A stretch of DNA of 15,677 nucleotides from Planctomycetaceae bacterium (GCA_003488325.1 DNLZ01000004.1:1042-16718), one strand, 5' to 3'; shown: positions 1 through 8,174, counted from the first letter of the stretch. Translations and numbers: made by a program. The notes: generated by a model not told the origin, from the letters alone.

Positions 1-17
1 CTCCGTCGGTCGGGCCA

Positions 18-60
18 GAGCCCATTCACGACACGTGTGTCGCCGGGTCGGGGGCGGCAA
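18..60. repeat. Dispersed 43-nt repeat, copy A
   Basis: This non-coding block matches 11564-11606 at 39 of 43 positions without gaps. It lies downstream of the OstA-like gene that ends at 93, and the other copy lies downstream of a minus-strand dehydratase in the same orientation. Its core includes the imperfect palindrome CGACAC-GT-GTGTCG. A small 5-bp hairpin (71-75 with 81-85) sits between the gene end and the repeat; the other copy also has a hairpin at the equivalent place. I see no open frame that looks real here. The function is unknown. Confidence 0.75.
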
Positions 61-92
61 CGGGATCTCATCCGCCGCGTGCGGACGGCCAC

Positions 93-3000
93 TCACGTGG
101 CAGGCAGCGCGGCGGCGGGTGTGCGTTGTGGTGCGGGCCGAGTCCCCGGCAGGCCGGGACTCGGTCCTCCGCGGAGCTGATCGAGATCGAGGTAACGGGC
201 GTCCTCCACCTCGACGCGCTCGAGGGCGCGCCAGTAGAGGATCTTGCCCGCCGACGCGCTCGACGGCGCGGCGCCGGGGCGGGTCTGGCGGAAGAGCCGC
301 GCGTCGCTCCGACCATCCCCCTCGAACACGAGCAGATCCTTGGCCTCACTCCAGGTGAGCCGCGCACTGCGCGCCGTGAAGGCCTCGCCCTCGACGAGGA
401 CGTTGCCCGCGGCGGCCAGTTCGATCGCGGGACGGGCCTCCGCCGCCGCCGTCGTCTGACCGATGCCCAGCGCGTCACACGACACGACGACGGCGTCCGC
501 GGGCGGACCGCCGGGCGCGTGGGGATCGAGCGTGGCGTCCCAATCGGCCACCGGACCCCAGATCGCCTCCACGCGTTGCTGGAACTCCAGTGATCGGCGA
601 TGCAGATTCCCGCTCAGGCCACGCTGGAAATCGACGCCGAGATAGGTCGGTCCGGGCGGACGGCGGGCCGGGGCGGCCTGGGATGCCGGAGACGCGGAGG
701 CGACCGCAAGCACCGGAGCCTCGCCGTGCCGGGTGCTGGTGAGTCGGCCCGGCCCGATGCCGGTGACGTCTCCGGTCATGCGGTCGATCACGAGTTCCCG
801 TGCAAAGAGCCGCTCCAGCGACCGCTGCCCGTCGGCGGCGTCGGACTGACTCTCGACCCGCACGCCGTTGCCGCAGGACACCCGCGCCACCTGTGGCTGC
901 GGTGCGTCTCCACGCCGTCCGTCGGACGCGAGCTCGAACGGTCGGTCGAAGGCCACGTCGAGCACGCCGGCCCGCAGCGAGGCGCCGGCGCCGATCGCCT
1001 CGACGCGATCGGTAAACCGCGCCGTGAGGCCGTCGAAGTCCATGCGTCCCTGCCATGTCACGTCGAGCGGCTCGGCGGGCGCCGCGGCGGCCGCGGGGGG
1101 CTGCACCGACGGGCCCGTGAAGCCCAGACCACCGAGCCCGCCGCTCGCCGCCACCGGCGGCAGGCGCAGTTTCCCCGCGCCATCCACGAGCAGCCGGCCA
1201 CGGCCCCGATCGAACTCGACGAGCGGGCCCTCGAGATCGATGCCGCGCCCGCGCACCCGCGCCGGACGCCCTGCGATGACGGCCCGCGCGTCGAAGCGTG
1301 CCGCGCGGGACAACTGGAGTTGCTCGCCGAGGATCTCGAGCCCCCCGGCGGGCGTGGGTGCGACGGGCGCGACTCCATCGGCGGTCTGCTCCACGAGCCG
1401 CACCTGACCCTCCATCGAAACCTCCTCGAGGTGGCTGCCGCCGGGCGCCATGTGCACGAGGCCCCGCACGAGCGCGGCGGTGGCGGTGAGACGCACCCCG
1501 TCGGCGGCGGGACGGCCGCCGTTCATCCCGGACCCGCCGGGGGAACCAGGCACGCCGGCCGCCTGTCCGCCCATGGTCTCCTCCGAGACCGTGCGAAACC
1601 ACACCTCCAGCCGCTCGGTGCGTGCGGTGACCGGACCCGCCGCGGCGTCGACGGTGCCGCGCGCGAGCATGCGCGAGGGGCGAATGCGGGAGAGGTCGGG
1701 GCCGATCCCCGACGACGACCCGACATCGCTCCGCGGCGCGGTGCCACCGGCTGCCCCGGCGAGCACGTCGAGCCACAGGTGCATCTCTCCCGCGCCCAGC
1801 CGACCCTGCCCGTCGACGGCGACCTCGGCCCCACCGGACAGCGAGACGACGTGCCCCTCTCCATCGGGTCGCATCCGCAGCCACTGCTGCCACCGCGCCT
1901 GGATCGGCGCGCCGCGCTCCGGCCTCGCCCGGAGCCATCCGGGCCCGACGGCGAGCAGCGCCCCGGGATCGCCCGGCGGACCCGGACAATAGTCGATCTT
2001 GCGCGCCTCCATCTCCGAGCCCCGCACCGCCAGTGACACGGGCTCCTCGCCGTCGAGAAGAATGCGTCGCGTGGCGATCTCGTACCCGAGACGGGCGGCG
2101 CGCGCCTCGACGCCGGCGCCGCTCGAGGTGACCACGACGGGGCTCCCCTTCGCCTGGATCTCGACCGGCTCGAGCCCTCGTCTCGACCCCGCCGCGGGCG
2201 TCGTCGCACCGGCACCGCGCGGCTCGCCGGCGTCCTCGCGCGCGAGGACGATCGCCAGCAGATCACAGGCCAGATGGTCGGTGACGGAACCCTCGCCCGT
2301 GCGCACCACATCGACGTGATCCTCCAGCGTGATCACGTTCGCCGACACGTTGTAGGAAAGACCTCCCCGGCAGTTCACGAGCACGGGCGCCGCGGACGTC
2401 GTCTCCGCCGCCGGAGTCTGTCCGGGCATCAGGCGCCCTCCGACACCCTCGAGCCGCATGCGCACGTCCCGTTCGAGTCGGATGAGATCGACGCCGCCGA
2501 TGTTGGGGCCGTGGTCGGAACCCTCGCCGCGGGGCGTGAGCCTGGCCACGAGCCCGCGGCCGCTGCCGCTCGAGCGACCGTAGCGGAATTGGACGGTCTC
2601 GACGGTGCGGACCTCGAGCTGGTCGAGCGTGATGTCCCGCGTGACGATCTCGATGTCGTCCTCGAGTCCGGACGCGGACGGCGTGCCGCGGATCGTCACC
2701 TGCCCGCGCAGGCTCCCGCCGACGAGTTTCGCGAGGCGCCCGCGCTGCAGGTCGAGCGGCTCGTCGAACTCGAGCACGGCCCCCTGCGGCGCCCGCAGCA
2801 CGAGCGTGCGTCCACCCGTCGCTCCCCGTGAACGGTCGGGGAGCAGCGCGAGCGTGCAGGGCACGAGGTTCACGCGACCGTCCGGCAGCGTGTGGTACTC
2901 CTTGAAGAGGAGCCGCATCTGTCGGCTCTCGAGCACGATCGGGTCATCCCGTTCCCAGGCGCCCGCGGGGAAGACGTCCCCCAGCGACGCGAGCCGCTCG

Positions 3001-3164
3001 TCCGCCCGCGCGCGGATCGCAGCCGCCTCCTCCGGCGTCATCGCGAGCGTGGTGGGGTCGCCGGTCCGGGGTTCCACCCACGGCACGACCACCAGCCGGT
3101 AGAGGCCCATCGTGGCGAGCACCACGAGGAACACCCGCACCGTCCGGCCGAGGCGATGTTCCAT
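93..3164 (-). CDS. Giant membrane-anchored OstA/LptC-like envelope protein (1023 aa)
   Basis: Probably a lipopolysaccharide-export bridge protein. The chosen ATG has GAGG six bases upstream and sits 8 nt after the kdsC stop; an in-frame upstream start would overlap kdsC. Residues about 10-28 form one hydrophobic segment, so the protein is likely anchored in the inner membrane with the rest in the periplasm. The body is rich in short beta-type repeats of the OstA kind, for example around 271-306, 334-392 and 914-949 (alternating hydrophobics, a 'G.v.v..' turn, then '.A..a.l.y'). Linkers near 480-560 and 675-700 are rich in Gly, Pro and Ala. Gene order kdsD-kdsC-this gene equals kdsD-kdsC-lptC in enterobacteria. 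LptC and LptA are each under 200 aa, so this protein is about five times longer. The role is inferred from order and repeat texture; no diagnostic motif settles it. Confidence 0.65.
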   Translation of the reverse strand: MEHRLGRTVRVFLVVLATMGLYRLVVVPWVEPRTGDPTTLAMTPEEAAAIRARADERLASLGDVFPAGAWERDDPIVLESRQMRLLFKEYHTLPDGRVNLVPCTLALLPDRSRGATGGRTLVLRAPQGAVLEFDEPLDLQRGRLAKLVGGSLRGQVTIRGTPSASGLEDDIEIVTRDITLDQLEVRTVETVQFRYGRSSGSGRGLVARLTPRGEGSDHGPNIGGVDLIRLERDVRMRLEGVGGRLMPGQTPAAETTSAAPVLVNCRGGLSYNVSANVITLEDHVDVVRTGEGSVTDHLACDLLAIVLAREDAGEPRGAGATTPAAGSRRGLEPVEIQAKGSPVVVTSSGAGVEARAARLGYEIATRRILLDGEEPVSLAVRGSEMEARKIDYCPGPPGDPGALLAVGPGWLRARPERGAPIQARWQQWLRMRPDGEGHVVSLSGGAEVAVDGQGRLGAGEMHLWLDVLAGAAGGTAPRSDVGSSSGIGPDLSRIRPSRMLARGTVDAAAGPVTARTERLEVWFRTVSEETMGGQAAGVPGSPGGSGMNGGRPAADGVRLTATAALVRGLVHMAPGGSHLEEVSMEGQVRLVEQTADGVAPVAPTPAGGLEILGEQLQLSRAARFDARAVIAGRPARVRGRGIDLEGPLVEFDRGRGRLLVDGAGKLRLPPVAASGGLGGLGFTGPSVQPPAAAAAPAEPLDVTWQGRMDFDGLTARFTDRVEAIGAGASLRAGVLDVAFDRPFELASDGRRGDAPQPQVARVSCGNGVRVESQSDAADGQRSLERLFARELVIDRMTGDVTGIGPGRLTSTRHGEAPVLAVASASPASQAAPARRPPGPTYLGVDFQRGLSGNLHRRSLEFQQRVEAIWGPVADWDATLDPHAPGGPPADAVVVSCDALGIGQTTAAAEARPAIELAAAGNVLVEGEAFTARSARLTWSEAKDLLVFEGDGRSDARLFRQTRPGAAPSSASAGKILYWRALERVEVEDARYLDLDQLRGGPSPGLPGTRPAPQRTPAAALPAT

Positions 3165-3172
3165 CGGTGACC

Positions 3173-3751
3173 TCAGCCCGCTGAGGGGGCGGGCGGGTGC
3201 GGCCCGTCGACGGTCGTCACGGCGGTCGCATAACGGGCCACGACCGAGTCCCACGCGCCTCGGGCGCGCAGCAGCCGCTCGACGACCTCCCGCACGGCGC
3301 CACGCCCGCCAGGTCGCGACGTGACGAGCGTGGCCGCCGCCAGCATCTCGTCGCAGGCATCGGCCACCGCCACGCCGACGCCGCAGCGCAGGATGACCGG
3401 CAGGTCGGGCAGGTCATCCCCGACGAATGCGACCTCGTCCCAGGTGAGCCCCGCCTCGGCCACGATCGCCGACACGGCTCCGAGTTTGTCCTCGATTCCC
3501 TGCCGCACGAGCCCGATGCCGAGCTCGGTCGCGCGCAGCTGCACGACGTGGCTCGATCGCCCGGTCACGATTCCCGTCCGGCCGCCCGAGCGCTGCCACA
3601 GCCGCAGGCCCAGCCCGTCACGGATGTGGAACGTCTTCTGCTCGATGCCGTCGTTCCCCCACGTGACGCCGCCGTCGGTGAGGACGCCATCGACGTCGAG
3701 CAGGAGAAGCGTGACCCGTGCGAGTCTCGTGTCGAGGTCGGTCTCGGCCAT
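3173..3751 (-). CDS. kdsC: 3-deoxy-D-manno-octulosonate 8-phosphate phosphatase (KdsC, HAD family)
   Basis: Hydrolyses Kdo-8-phosphate to Kdo in the cytoplasm, a step of lipopolysaccharide inner-core synthesis. All four HAD motifs are visible: DVDGVLTDG (nucleophile D19, acid D21), the Thr of IVTGRSS, the Lys of GIEDKLGA, and GDDLPD as the metal-binding acidic motif. The 192-aa length fits the small cap-less, tetrameric KdsC type. I chose the ATG at 3751 because the family usually begins 15-20 residues before DVDGVL. An ATG at 3817 would add 22 low-complexity residues and overlap kdsD by 17 nt, and no clear Shine-Dalgarno decides between them. The gene follows kdsD by 49 nt and precedes the OstA-like gene by 8 nt, so the three are probably one transcript. 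Confidence 0.92.
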   Translation of the reverse strand: MAETDLDTRLARVTLLLLDVDGVLTDGGVTWGNDGIEQKTFHIRDGLGLRLWQRSGGRTGIVTGRSSHVVQLRATELGIGLVRQGIEDKLGAVSAIVAEAGLTWDEVAFVGDDLPDLPVILRCGVGVAVADACDEMLAAATLVTSRPGGRGAVREVVERLLRARGAWDSVVARYATAVTTVDGPHPPAPSAG

Positions 3752-3800
3752 GACGGGAACGATCCGTGTTCGGATGGAGGGAGCGGGCCCCGCCCCGGGC

Positions 3801-4817
3801 TCAGGCGGCGACCGCACCGGGCAGCATGCCGGCGAGCGCCGCCGGGGAGACGAGGCCGACCAGATCGACGATGTCGAGCAGGCCGACCGGTCGACCCGCC
3901 TCGTCGACGATCGGGAGTTCGCTCACCCGCCGCGCCTCGAGCACGGCGACCGCATCCCGGAGCCGCGATCCCACCGGGATGACGGCGGGCCGACCCGTCA
4001 TCACCGCGCTGATCGGACCGTCGAGCGCCGCGTCGAGCCGACGCTCGAAGAGCCTGGCGAGATCGCTGTCGGTGAAGATGCCGGCGAGTGTTCCATCGGC
4101 CTCGATCAGCATCACGGCGCCGGTCCGGCGGGCCGGCAGTGGCCGGGCGAAGACCGCCCGCACCGTGTCCGCCACCGCCGCCACCCGGCATTCTGCCAGC
4201 GGCCGCATGGCGTCCTCGACGAGCATGAGCTGCCGACCGAGGCTTCCGCCCGGATGGCGTGCCGCGAAGTCCTCCGGCGTGAAGCGTCGCAGCGCACTGG
4301 CCGCCAGGGCGAGGCCGTCACCGAGGGCCAGCATGAGCGCGGTGCTCGTGCTCGGCGCGAGTCCCAGCCCGCAGGCCTCGCGGACCGTGCCGGTCGCCAC
4401 CACCACCGCCGCCGCACGGCCGAGGGCGCTGTCTCCCCGACCCGTGAGTCCCACGATCGGAATCCGTCGCGCGGCGAGGTGTGGCAGGAGTCGGACGATC
4501 TCCTCCGTCTCGCCCGACTGGGAGAGCGCGAGGATCACGTCGTCGCCGCGCAGCGTTCCGAGATCGCCGTGCATCGCCTCCGCCGGATGAAGGAAGTGGC
4601 TCGGCGTCCCCGTCGACGCGAGGGTCGCGGAGATCTTGCGGGCGACGAGGCCCGCCTTCCCGATGCCCGTCACGACCACGCTGCCCGTGCAGCCCTCGAG
4701 CATGCGCACCGCACGCACGAAGGAGCCGTCCAGCGCGTCGGCCGCCGTGACGACCGCGCGGCCTTCCGCCCGCAGGATGCCCCGCCCGTACTCGAGAATG
4801 TCCTCGTCGTCGCGCAT
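3801..4817 (-). CDS. kdsD: D-arabinose 5-phosphate isomerase (KdsD type, SIS plus two CBS domains)
   Basis: Converts ribulose 5-phosphate to arabinose 5-phosphate, the first committed precursor of Kdo. The SIS domain (about 30-180) carries GIGKAG at 51-56, HPAEAMHGDLG at 77-87 and SQSGETEE at 99-106; HPGGSLGR follows at 188-195. K54, H83, E106, E147 and H188 sit at a constant offset of five from active-site residues that I recall for E. coli KdsD (K59, H88, E111, E152, H193). Two CBS modules follow at about 203-262 and 270-325. The length of 338 aa is close to the usual 328. It is first in the kdsD-kdsC-OstA-like cluster. SIS/CBS proteins can be GutQ paralogues, but the immediate kdsC neighbour argues for KdsD. 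Confidence 0.93.
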   Translation of the reverse strand: MRDDEDILEYGRGILRAEGRAVVTAADALDGSFVRAVRMLEGCTGSVVVTGIGKAGLVARKISATLASTGTPSHFLHPAEAMHGDLGTLRGDDVILALSQSGETEEIVRLLPHLAARRIPIVGLTGRGDSALGRAAAVVVATGTVREACGLGLAPSTSTALMLALGDGLALAASALRRFTPEDFAARHPGGSLGRQLMLVEDAMRPLAECRVAAVADTVRAVFARPLPARRTGAVMLIEADGTLAGIFTDSDLARLFERRLDAALDGPISAVMTGRPAVIPVGSRLRDAVAVLEARRVSELPIVDEAGRPVGLLDIVDLVGLVSPAALAGMLPGAVAA

Positions 4818-4867
4818 GGCATGCGTCCCGGATCGGCACCGCCGCAGCGTGTCGGCGGGGGCCGGGG

Positions 4868-4896
4868 ACTGTAGGCCGACGACACACCCGCCGCAA
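4868..4896 (-). promoter_or_regulatory. Candidate sigma70-type promoter for kdsD
   Basis: On the minus strand, TTGCGG (4896-4891) is followed by 17 bases and TACAGT (4873-4868). These match 3 of 6 and 4 of 6 consensus bases. Transcription would begin near 4861, about 44 nt before the kdsD start. The -35 element overlaps one arm of the hairpin at 4887-4914. Support is spacing and position only. Confidence 0.35.
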
Positions 4897-4914
4897 CGCG
4901 TGTTTTGCGGCGGG
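4887..4914 (-). terminator. Hairpin behind the aldolase gene, possible terminator
   Basis: CCCGCCGCAA (4887-4896) and TTGCGGCGGG (4905-4914) pair perfectly over 10 bp with an 8-nt loop. It lies 32 nt beyond the fba stop, between fba and kdsD, where a transcription boundary would be expected. No T-run follows on the minus strand, so it is not a classical intrinsic terminator. Confidence 0.55.
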
Positions 4915-4946
4915 CTACGGCTCCTGGGGCGGCCCCGCGGGCGACG

Positions 4947-5990
4947 TCAGGCCGCGCCGTAGCGCTTCGCCATCTCGGCGAGCGAGACGACCGGGACCCG
5001 GCCGGCATTGCCAGCCTGACCGAACTGCGTCATCCGCTCGGCGCACACCTTCTTCATCGCCTCGCGCGACGGCTTGAGGTAGTCGCGCGGGTCGAACTTC
5101 TCTGGCGTCTCGAAGAGCACCTTGCGGATCGCGCCCGTGATCGCCATGCGGCAGTCGGTGTCGACGTTGATCTTGCGGACGCCGTGCTTGATGCCCCGCT
5201 GGATCTCCTCCACGGGCACGCCCCAGGTCTGCGGCATCCTGCCGCCGTACTTGTTGATGATGTCCTGGAGATCCTGCGGCACGCTCGACGAGCCGTGCAT
5301 CACGAGGTGGCAGTTGGGGAGCATCCGGTGGATCTCCTCGATCCGCTTCATCGCGAGCACCTCGCCGTCGGGCTTGCGGGTGAACTTGTAGGCCCCGTGG
5401 CTCGTGCCGATCGCCACGGCGAGCGCGTCGACGCCGGTCGCCGCCACGAACCGCTGCGCCTCGTCGGGGTCGGTGAGCAGCTGGTCGTGCGAGAGCTTGC
5501 CGCTGGCGCCATGGCCGTCCTCGGCCTCCCCCTCGCCGCTCTCGAGCGAACCCAGGCAGCCAAGCTCGCCCTCCACGGACACACCCTGCCGATGCGCCGA
5601 CTGCACGACCTCCTTCGTCACCTTCACGTTGTAGTCGAAGTCGGCCGGCGTCTTGCCGTCGTCCTTGAGCGAGCCGTCCATCATCACGCTCGTGAATCCG
5701 TTGTCGATCGCGCTCTGGCAGGTGGCCGGCGAGTTGCCGTGGTCCTGATGCATCGCGATCGGGATCTTCGGATAGAGCTCGGCCGCGGCGAGCATCAGGT
5801 GGCGGAGGTAGTTGTCCTGCGAGTAGCTGCGGGCGCCGCGGGAGGCCTGGATGATGACCGGCGAATCGGTCTCCTTCGCCGCCTCCATGATCGCCTGGAC
5901 CTGCTCCATGTTGTTGACGTTGAAGGCGGCCAGACCGTAGCCATGCTCGGCGGCATGATCGAGCAGGATGCGCATCGGGACGAGCGGCAT
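4947..5990 (-). CDS. fba: Class II fructose-bisphosphate aldolase (Calvin-cycle subtype)
   Basis: Zinc-dependent reversible cleavage of fructose 1,6-bisphosphate to dihydroxyacetone phosphate and glyceraldehyde 3-phosphate, used in glycolysis and gluconeogenesis in the cytoplasm. HQDHG at 81-85 supplies the catalytic Asp (D83) and first zinc His (H84). H198 in GTSHGAYKF and H232 in MHGSSSVPQ complete the zinc site, and NVDTD at 275-279 is the phosphate-binding Asn/Asp motif. The 347-aa length and the end region around YLKPSREAMKK fit the subtype often called CbbA/type B, which is not limited to autotrophs. The ATG at 5990 has GGAG eight bases upstream. It is probably monocistronic, with a hairpin behind it and a divergent gene ahead. 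No other carbon-fixation gene is in view. Confidence 0.95.
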   Translation of the reverse strand: MPLVPMRILLDHAAEHGYGLAAFNVNNMEQVQAIMEAAKETDSPVIIQASRGARSYSQDNYLRHLMLAAAELYPKIPIAMHQDHGNSPATCQSAIDNGFTSVMMDGSLKDDGKTPADFDYNVKVTKEVVQSAHRQGVSVEGELGCLGSLESGEGEAEDGHGASGKLSHDQLLTDPDEAQRFVAATGVDALAVAIGTSHGAYKFTRKPDGEVLAMKRIEEIHRMLPNCHLVMHGSSSVPQDLQDIINKYGGRMPQTWGVPVEEIQRGIKHGVRKINVDTDCRMAITGAIRKVLFETPEKFDPRDYLKPSREAMKKVCAERMTQFGQAGNAGRVPVVSLAEMAKRYGAA

Positions 5991-6061
5991 GGCGGGATTC
6001 TCCGGAGGCGGGCGGGACGGCCGCGTCGCGCGGGGGGCACGAGCGTGGCGGATTGGCGGGC

Positions 6062-6091
6062 AGCATACGGCAAAACCGACCGTGCTAGAAT
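6062..6091. promoter_or_regulatory. Overlapping divergent promoter candidates for fba and the DUF454 gene
   Basis: The 134-nt gap between two divergent genes holds a minus-strand TATGCT (6067-6062), about 72 nt before the fba start, and a plus-strand GCTAGAAT (6084-6091) 33 nt before the 6125 start. Neither has a convincing -35 element. The assignment rests on -10 similarity and placement. Confidence 0.35.
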
Positions 6092-6124
6092 CCCGCGATC
6101 GCGCCCCTCTCCGGATGACCGTCG

Positions 6125-6550
6125 ATGGACCTGCGCCCGGTCACCGACCCGCTCAAGAGTTTTCTGTACGTCGCCGGGGGATGGGCCTGTCTCGCGCTCG
6201 CGATGCTGGGCGTCGTGCTCCCGCTCCTGCCGACGACCCCGTTCGTGCTCTTGGCGAGCTGGTGCTTCTATCGGGGTTCCCCGCGGATCCACGCGTGGCT
6301 CCACCGCTCGCAGTGGTTCGGCCCGACGCTCGACGACTGGCACCACTACCGCGGCATCCGTCGCGGACTGAAACACCGCGCCATCCTCGTGGTCGTCGCG
6401 GTCGTGGCGGTGAGCCTGCTCTACAGCAGCCTGCCGTGGTGGCTGCGGTACGTGTTCCTGGCGGCGGTCGCGGCCGGGCTCTACACGATCTGGACCGTGC
6501 CCACGCTGCCCGACGATGCCCCCCGGGCCCCGCGCACGCTCGCCGAGTGA
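6125..6550 (+). CDS. DUF454 / YbaN-type inner-membrane protein
   Basis: A 141-aa membrane protein of the DUF454 family, for which no biochemical role is established. The signature GVVLPLLPTTPF lies at residues 29-40 inside a long hydrophobic stretch (about 12-46). It is followed by SPRIHAWL at 52-59 and a Trp/His-rich loop (WFGPTLDDWHHY, 64-75), both typical of the family. Two further hydrophobic segments lie at about 86-101 and 107-125, giving three or four membrane passes. It runs alone on the plus strand and converges on the MFS gene with only 11 nt between stop codons. No strong Shine-Dalgarno precedes the ATG. Confidence 0.88.
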   Translation: MDLRPVTDPLKSFLYVAGGWACLALAMLGVVLPLLPTTPFVLLASWCFYRGSPRIHAWLHRSQWFGPTLDDWHHYRGIRRGLKHRAILVVVAVVAVSLLYSSLPWWLRYVFLAAVAAGLYTIWTVPTLPDDAPRAPRTLAE

Positions 6551-6561
6551 GCGGTCGGCCG

Positions 6562-8106
6562 TCAGGCGTCGATGTCGCCGGACGGCTCTGGCAGCAGGAA
6601 GCTCGCGGCGAGGCCCACGAGACAGATCAGCCCGCCGACCAGGGCGGCGGCCGTGGAAAACGTGACGGGGGGCGAGCCGCCGGGCATCAGTCCGGCCAGT
6701 GCCGACGTGAGGGCGGCGGCGGACGTCCCGATCATGCGACCGCCGATGTTGGCGGCGAAGCTCTCTCCGGTGCCCCGCAGGTGGACGGGGAAGACGTGGG
6801 GAAGGTAGTTGCCCCAGAACGAGAGCTGCGCGACGGTGCACAGCCCGATGAGGAACATGCCGACCGACATCGTCGTGACCGGAATCGTCCCGAGATGGAT
6901 CGACTCGAGAGGAATCTCGAAGAAGGTCGTGTTGGGCACGCGCAGGAAAAACCAGAACACGGCCGGCACGAGGAGGAGTCCCGGAATCTGGAAGAGCCGG
7001 AGCTTCCACCCCCATGCGAGGCCGCCCGCGAGCACCACGGCCATCAGGCAGCGGCCCAGAAGACCTCCCACCTCCTGCACCTTCGTGTACTCGGAAGCCA
7101 CCTTCTGACCGTGACGCGCCATCGCCGGACCGGCGACGGCCGCCAGTGCCTTCGGATCGTCGGTTCCCTTCGCGATGGCCGCCGCCTTCGCCTGCTCTCC
7201 GAGCTCGCGGCCCTTCGCCTGCACCTCGGACAGTCCGGGCACGACCTGCGGCATCTGCTGGATCGCACCGAATGCGATGCCCAGGGTGCAGGCGAACCCG
7301 ACGGTGGTGGCCAGGGTCGTGCGGCGCAGTGCGGGTGAAAAGAGCTCCGCGATGCTCGGCCGGCGGAGCGTACCCTCGTCGCGACGCCGGGCCCAGATCG
7401 GCGATTCCGGCAGGAACGGCCGGATCAAGATCAGAGGCAGGGCGGGAATCAGGCCGCTCATGAGCGTGTACCGCCAAGGCTCGTGCTGGTGCGCCGCCCC
7501 GATGGAACCGAGGAACGAGAGGCTCTCCGGAATCCGGATGGCCGGAAACGACGTCGCATTCTCGACCGCGATGCCGTTGGCGACCGCCACGAGCAGCCCT
7601 CCGATCGACGAAAAGGCCTGGGTGTAGCCGAGCACGCGCTCGCGTTGCTTCGGATCGGGGAACAGCTCCGCGAGCCACGCCACCGCCGCGACGAACTCCA
7701 CGCAGACGCCCACGAACACGAGGCACCGACAGACGAGCAGCATCCACAGGTTCGTGGAAAAACCGGCCGCGAAGGCGGCGAAGGCGTAGACGAGGATGCT
7801 CCACGTGAGCACGCGACGCCGACCCAGCCGGTCGGTGAGATAGCCTCCGAGCAGTCCGAACAGCCCGCCGCAGAGGGCCGGCACGTAGAACAGGATCCCG
7901 ACCCACCGGAGGAACCCGGGGCTGCCCGGCTGGAAATTGCCGAGCTCGAGCAGCGCCGGCCGCGCGATGAGCGGCAGCATCAGCAGTTCGTAGATGTCGA
8001 ATGCGAAGCCGATCGACGCGATGATGCAGACCAGCCAGCCAACCGTGGTCAGCCGACCCGTCGCGTCGGTCCCGAAGCCGGATATCGAGGGTTTCGGTGC
8101 GCTCAC
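6562..8106 (-). CDS. MFS transporter with an inserted hydrophilic segment
   Basis: A 514-aa major facilitator. FDIYE in the first membrane helix (36-40), the loop 2-3 motif GGYLTDRLGRRR (87-98), FLPESPIW at the end of the N-terminal half (231-238) and the late LRGTGESFAANIGGR stretch (443-457) place it near the sugar or aromatic-acid:H+ symporter branch. The substrate cannot be read. Between the helices expected as 7 and 8, residues about 284-347 form an Ala/Lys/Glu-rich hydrophilic segment where a short loop would be normal. The start is GTG at 8106, supported by GGAGG eight bases upstream. It has no catabolic gene beside it; the nearest upstream gene on the same strand is an unrelated lipoprotein. 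Confidence 0.88.
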   Translation of the reverse strand: MSAPKPSISGFGTDATGRLTTVGWLVCIIASIGFAFDIYELLMLPLIARPALLELGNFQPGSPGFLRWVGILFYVPALCGGLFGLLGGYLTDRLGRRRVLTWSILVYAFAAFAAGFSTNLWMLLVCRCLVFVGVCVEFVAAVAWLAELFPDPKQRERVLGYTQAFSSIGGLLVAVANGIAVENATSFPAIRIPESLSFLGSIGAAHQHEPWRYTLMSGLIPALPLILIRPFLPESPIWARRRDEGTLRRPSIAELFSPALRRTTLATTVGFACTLGIAFGAIQQMPQVVPGLSEVQAKGRELGEQAKAAAIAKGTDDPKALAAVAGPAMARHGQKVASEYTKVQEVGGLLGRCLMAVVLAGGLAWGWKLRLFQIPGLLLVPAVFWFFLRVPNTTFFEIPLESIHLGTIPVTTMSVGMFLIGLCTVAQLSFWGNYLPHVFPVHLRGTGESFAANIGGRMIGTSAAALTSALAGLMPGGSPPVTFSTAAALVGGLICLVGLAASFLLPEPSGDIDA

Positions 8107-8129
8107 GGGAAGGTCCTCCGGGACGACTG

Positions 8130-8174
8130 GGTGCGAAACGGTCGCACCACTGTACCTTCCCGCAGGGCATGCCC
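8130..8174 (-). promoter_or_regulatory. Candidate operator and promoter ahead of the MFS gene
   Basis: GGTGCGA (8130-8136) and TCGCACC (8142-8148) form a perfect 7-bp inverted repeat with a 5-base centre, 24-42 nt before the GTG start. Next to it a minus-strand TACAGT (8154-8149) could be a -10 box, which would put the start of transcription inside the dyad, as for a repressor site. The perfect palindrome GGGCATGCCC lies at 8165-8174, between this box and the expected -35 position. No good -35 is visible. Confidence 0.4.

Noticed and set aside
475..1989. 504-codon minus-strand frame inside the OstA-like gene
   Set aside because: It is an alternative frame of the long gene with strongly Arg-biased composition; the OstA frame has normal hydrophobic patterning.
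5795..8170. 791-codon minus-strand frame overlapping the MFS and DUF454 genes
   Set aside because: It overlaps the MFS gene in another frame and DUF454 in antisense, with Arg-rich low-complexity translation.
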